Shown in pieces: positions 31,053-33,905 of a stretch of DNA of 33,905 bases. The stretch is from positions 1 to 33,905 of the forward strand of contig DXHZ01000016.1 of assembly GCA_019113145.1 (NCBI GenBank). Direction: 5' to 3'. The DNA is from Candidatus Avanaerovorax faecigallinarum (GTDB lineage Bacteria; Bacillota; Clostridia; Peptostreptococcales; Anaerovoracaceae). The position numbers and the translations under genes were made by a program. The notes below the pieces were generated by a model, which saw only the letters and a list, made by a program, of their open reading frames with translations, made no database searches and was not told where the DNA came from. Numbering within the stretch: position 1 is the first letter of the stretch; the number at the start of each line of letters is the position of its first letter.

Positions 31053-32906
31053 ATGTTATTTGAAAGAACTGCATATGAGGATGATTTTCCCATAAACATA
31101 AGAATATTCGAAGTTGACGAGTACCCCGTCCACTATCATCAGGATATTGAATTTGTGTACGTTCTCAGAGGAACAATACTTCTGAAAAACGGCTATTACA
31201 CCTATACCCTTAAAGAAGGCGATATTTTCATAAACAGCGGTCATGAAGTTCACGGTCTTCTGCATACAGAGGAACGCAATCTGGTCGCCGTCATACAGGT
31301 AAGCAACTGGTTTTTCACCAGATATTTTCCCTCCCTGCCCCTTGCATGCTTCAGGACGTACACCAGGGATGAAGGAAACACCCGCCTTGACAACTTAAGG
31401 TACATGATGCTGCAGATTCTCCTGAACTACTGTCGCCGAAGCTTCAACTACAAGAGTAAATGCACTCTCCTCATGGTAGATGTAATAGAGTACATAAACA
31501 AATGGTTCAATCTTTTCGCCTTTGACGGAGACACTGTCGTGAATTCCGGCAGCGACGACCCGATTATCATCGGCAGAATCAGCCGGATAATAACTTACAT
31601 ATACGCCAATCACTCCGGCAGAATAACCCTTGACGATATAGCCGCAGGCGAGCATCTCAGCTCATATTACATTTCTCATCTCATAAAGGATTACATGGGA
31701 ATAAGCTTTCAGGAGTTTCTGTGCTTTGCGAGAGTGGAAAGCTCTGAGATACAACTTCTGGAGACGGATGACAAAATCAGTGCAGTTGCACGCAGCGCAG
31801 GTTTTTCCACCACGGCATACTATGAAAAATACTTCAGGAAATGGTTCCACACTTCTCCTTCGGAACACAGGGAGAAATTAAAAAAGCACATTCTCAGCAG
31901 TGAGAATATGCCTGAGGTGAAGATCCCGCCGGAAAGCGTAATAATACCGAGACTTCAGCGATATCTGTCCGTTCTGGAAGGACAGAATCCCAACACTCTC
32001 ATTTCCGGCTATCATCAGATATCTCTTTCTGTGGATCCTTCAGTTGAGCCCGTTATGGACATAAATCACAGGCTGCATCTGATAGTGACTCCCGAAGATG
32101 TGGATGTTATGGGTCACAGGCTGTGGAACGCCCTTGAGGCTCTCAGGCCGGAAGCGGTAACAGTATCCGGTGCGAAAAACGAGCCTCAGGATGAACTGAC
32201 CCGCATAGCCGGAGAAATAAACAGAGGTGGATTTCCCGCCGCTGCATTCACAGAGACCTCTGCACCGGCAGGAGGATTTTACGGCGCTGATTCGGTTGCG
32301 GCATTTCACCATATCTTCAACAGATTCTGGGGAACCTCGCAGCCCATTCCATGCCGGCTCAGGGATCAGGGCGACCCGGACCGCACTCTTAAAGGCATCC
32401 TGTCGTGCTACACGTCATCTGTTATTCCAAAGCCCGCATTTTATGCGTACTGTATCCTGAGTAGACTTAAAGGATCCCTGATTTACGAGAATAAATATTA
32501 TTCCGTCATAAAGCTGAACGCGGATAAATCCCCCGCATACGTGATTCTGACCATGAATTACAGCGAAGACATAGAAAAACTCTGTACCAGAAAAAATACA
32601 CCTTTTGATGTAAACTCGGTAATTTCAGGCTTTACCGACCAGGTCGACATCAACATTACCATACCGGTCGATCCGGGAAAATACAACATCATTAGATTTG
32701 CCTTCGAACGCGAAGACAACATATTCGCATACATGGCCCAGCTGGGATTCCCGGACAAGAGCAGCTTCCCCGGGGACTGGCGCCGGCTCCTTACCACTAC
32801 TCCCCATGTAAATGTATCCCCCGTAACAGCCTCGGATAATCTGAATCTGAACATAGCCGCAAAAGGCGTCAGCTTTCAGATTACCGCAGTGATACCGGCA
32901 GACTGA
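31053..32906 (+). CDS. AraC family regulator with N-terminal cupin and C-terminal GH39-like domain
   Basis: The 617-residue protein begins with an AraC-type cupin (about 10-100: VHYHQDIEFVYVLRGTI, LKEGDIFINSGHEVHGL). A double helix-turn-helix follows (about 170-275: ITLDDIAAGEHLSSYYISHLIKD, then ISAVARSAGFSTTAYYEKYFRKWF). The C-terminal ~320 residues resemble the glycoside hydrolase 39-type domain found fused to some Firmicute AraC regulators (KPAFYAYCILSRLKGSLIYENKYYSVIK). The whole protein is shorter than those fusions usually are. A convincing pair of catalytic acids is not seen, so the domain may be a sensor. It is divergent from the glycyl radical operon and is probably its regulator. 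Confidence 0.85.
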   Translation: MLFERTAYEDDFPINIRIFEVDEYPVHYHQDIEFVYVLRGTILLKNGYYTYTLKEGDIFINSGHEVHGLLHTEERNLVAVIQVSNWFFTRYFPSLPLACFRTYTRDEGNTRLDNLRYMMLQILLNYCRRSFNYKSKCTLLMVDVIEYINKWFNLFAFDGDTVVNSGSDDPIIIGRISRIITYIYANHSGRITLDDIAAGEHLSSYYISHLIKDYMGISFQEFLCFARVESSEIQLLETDDKISAVARSAGFSTTAYYEKYFRKWFHTSPSEHREKLKKHILSSENMPEVKIPPESVIIPRLQRYLSVLEGQNPNTLISGYHQISLSVDPSVEPVMDINHRLHLIVTPEDVDVMGHRLWNALEALRPEAVTVSGAKNEPQDELTRIAGEINRGGFPAAAFTETSAPAGGFYGADSVAAFHHIFNRFWGTSQPIPCRLRDQGDPDRTLKGILSCYTSSVIPKPAFYAYCILSRLKGSLIYENKYYSVIKLNADKSPAYVILTMNYSEDIEKLCTRKNTPFDVNSVISGFTDQVDINITIPVDPGKYNIIRFAFEREDNIFAYMAQLGFPDKSSFPGDWRRLLTTTPHVNVSPVTASDNLNLNIAAKGVSFQITAVIPAD

Positions 32907-33186
32907 CGGGAGCCATGTATATTTGCAACGGCAACCGTGTATATTTGCGACGGCAGCCGTGTTCGGCTTTGAGAGTAAAATATGCCGCTTTTGTCGAAGG
33001 TTTTTCGACTTCATAGGCCGCTTTATCATACTTTGCCGAAAACTTCAAGCTCATCGGAACCCTTTAAATCGATTTTTTTCTGCTTTTTTGATGAAAACGG
33101 GGTTGGCTGGCGAAAAATTGTTCGGCAAAACAGGCCATACAAGACACTTTTGTCGAAAACTGACCGGCAACATAAATCCTGTAATA
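32907..33186. other. 280-bp intergenic region without a gene
   Basis: No supported reading frame lies between the convergent AraC and anti-sigma-like genes. Apart from the 22-bp tandem repeat at its left end, it holds several GTCGAA or GCCGAA motifs beside T- or A-runs (near 32990, 33003, 33034, 33122 and 33145). One is a small hairpin, GTCGAA/TTCGAC. No clear terminator was found. It may be decayed DNA or contain a small RNA, but nothing decides this. Confidence 0.4.
32916..32959. repeat. 22-bp tandem duplication
   Basis: TGTATATTTGCAACGGCAAC-CG at 32916-32937 is repeated at 32938-32959 with two A/G changes. It begins 10 bases after the AraC stop codon. Confidence 0.85.
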
Positions 33187-33905
33187 TTATCCGAACATAC
33201 TGTAACTTACGTGATCCACGCAGGCCGTCTCCACCCTGCCGCTTTCAAGATACTTTATTATATCGTCACGGCTTCCCGTTATGCAGTACTTTTTCGTGGT
33301 GATGCCGTCCATGGTTTCGGCCTCTGCAATCAGTGTGTCGAGAATCTCGTGCACTCTTCCGAAATACAGGGTGTTGTTGTAGCTGAGCCCCATATCGTCC
33401 GTATACATTTTGGTGTGTTCCTTCAATGTCCTCAGGTTCTCAATATAAGGCTTCACGAGCTCCTCTGAGGAAAGCTCACTTCTCCTGTCTTCACGGGAAT
33501 AGGCCATCGCCTTACCGCTTATGTTAAGTCCGGCAAGATAGTCGCAGCCGTCGCCACTCGTATATCCCTTTTCCACCTGAACCCACGTAGCTTCAAGGCT
33601 TCCCGTCATCTGCGCTCTCAGGTCATCTACGTCAACTCCATCGAAGGCTTTTATGGACATGTCAAGCTTCGCTGACTGAGGAAGCTTCCCTATTTCTTCG
33701 ATAAGGTTTTCAAGCTCTTCGGCCTTTTCGGCATCGGTACCTGCTCCGTAATAGTTTTCATTCCATGCAAAAGGCCCGAACAAAGGATTTATCAGATGAT
33801 ACGGATCGTCCTTTATTGAAAGCTTTCCAAACTTCATGGAAAGGCTTCCCGTCACGGGCTCCCGGCCGCCTCCAGCTATGGCGCTGGTTATGAACATGGT
33901 AATGT
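33187..33905 (-). CDS. Probable anti-sigma factor, C-terminal part (Sigma_reg_C-like; partial, runs off the right edge)
   Basis: The frame ends at 33187 and stays open through the first in-frame ATG (33897) to the window edge, so it is taken as partial. About 238 residues are visible. The pattern LPQSAKLDMSIKAFDGVDVDDLRAQM, then LEATWVQVEKGY, and a late YFGRVHEILDTLI...KKYCITGSRDDIIKYLESG resembles the extracytoplasmic C-terminal domain of YhdL/YlaD-type anti-sigma factors. There is a weak hydrophobic run at the visible start and no further membrane segment. The transmembrane part and the sigma factor gene would lie beyond the edge. This call rests on pattern memory and could be wrong; otherwise it is an unrecognised protein. 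Confidence 0.5.
   Translation of the reverse strand, partial: ITMFITSAIAGGGREPVTGSLSMKFGKLSIKDDPYHLINPLFGPFAWNENYYGAGTDAEKAEELENLIEEIGKLPQSAKLDMSIKAFDGVDVDDLRAQMTGSLEATWVQVEKGYTSGDGCDYLAGLNISGKAMAYSREDRRSELSSEELVKPYIENLRTLKEHTKMYTDDMGLSYNNTLYFGRVHEILDTLIAEAETMDGITTKKYCITGSRDDIIKYLESGRVETACVDHVSYSMFG

Overview
The window looks like a stretch of chromosome from an anaerobic, amino-acid-fermenting Firmicute (Clostridia). The reasons are moderate G+C, strong AGGAGG-type ribosome binding sites, sigma-A promoters with TTGACA/TATAAT-like boxes, an oxygen-sensitive glycyl radical enzyme with its activase, DUF975/DUF554/YfcC/RocB families typical of Clostridia, and a sigma-54 activator. A lineage near Clostridiales Family XIII / Anaerovoracaceae is a guess. 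There are no tRNAs, rRNAs, IS elements, phage genes or CRISPR arrays.

Layout. (1) 1-3250: the 5' end of a queH-like gene, a DUF975 + CmpB-like membrane fusion protein, and a divergent TIGR01212/YhcC-type radical SAM protein. (2) 3247-9129, minus strand: Na+/alanine-glycine (AGCS) symporter, two CE4 'polysaccharide deacetylase' paralogues (the second has lost its metal ligands), argininosuccinate lyase and malic enzyme. A near-consensus sigma-54 promoter (9196-9211) precedes the symporter. (3) 9282-13393, minus strand: a sigma-54 enhancer-binding protein with a winged-helix tail instead of a Fis helix, a MATE exporter and a DUF554 protein. (4) 13540-14568, plus strand: a D-cysteine desulfhydrase/ACC deaminase-type PLP enzyme. 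(5) 14634-22059, minus strand: a tightly packed operon reading DDAH (dimethylarginine hydrolase), arginine-deiminase-like protein, YfcC permease, M20 dipeptidase-like protein, RocB-like M20 peptidase, and a 2Fe-2S/ASKHA corrinoid-protein reactivator. It is divergent from a GntR/FCD regulator. (6) 23135-24965: a ureohydrolase divergent from a second DDAH. (7) 25057-32906: a four-gene operon (aldo/keto reductase, glycyl radical enzyme, its activase, AAT-type amino-acid permease) divergent from an AraC regulator with a C-terminal GH39-like domain. (8) The right edge holds the C-terminal part of a probable anti-sigma factor.

How it fits together. Regions 5 and 6 look like a catabolic module for arginine derivatives. 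Basic dipeptides or methylated arginines would be imported and hydrolysed, and DDAH would release citrulline and (di)methylamine. The corrinoid reactivator suggests the methylamine methyl groups could feed a corrinoid methyltransferase encoded elsewhere. A TATTGWCAATA-like sequence lies at the gntR start, at the operon promoter and, more weakly, at the second ddah promoter. Region 7 is the strongest candidate for an undescribed pathway. Its glycyl radical enzyme has Cys-Ile-Gln where dehydratases and C-N lyases have Cys-x-Glu, and it is co-transcribed with an amino-acid permease and an oxidoreductase. Region 2 is a second candidate: a sigma-54-controlled uptake/deacylation operon that would end in arginine, fumarate and pyruvate. 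All functional links between genes are inferred from sequence and context.
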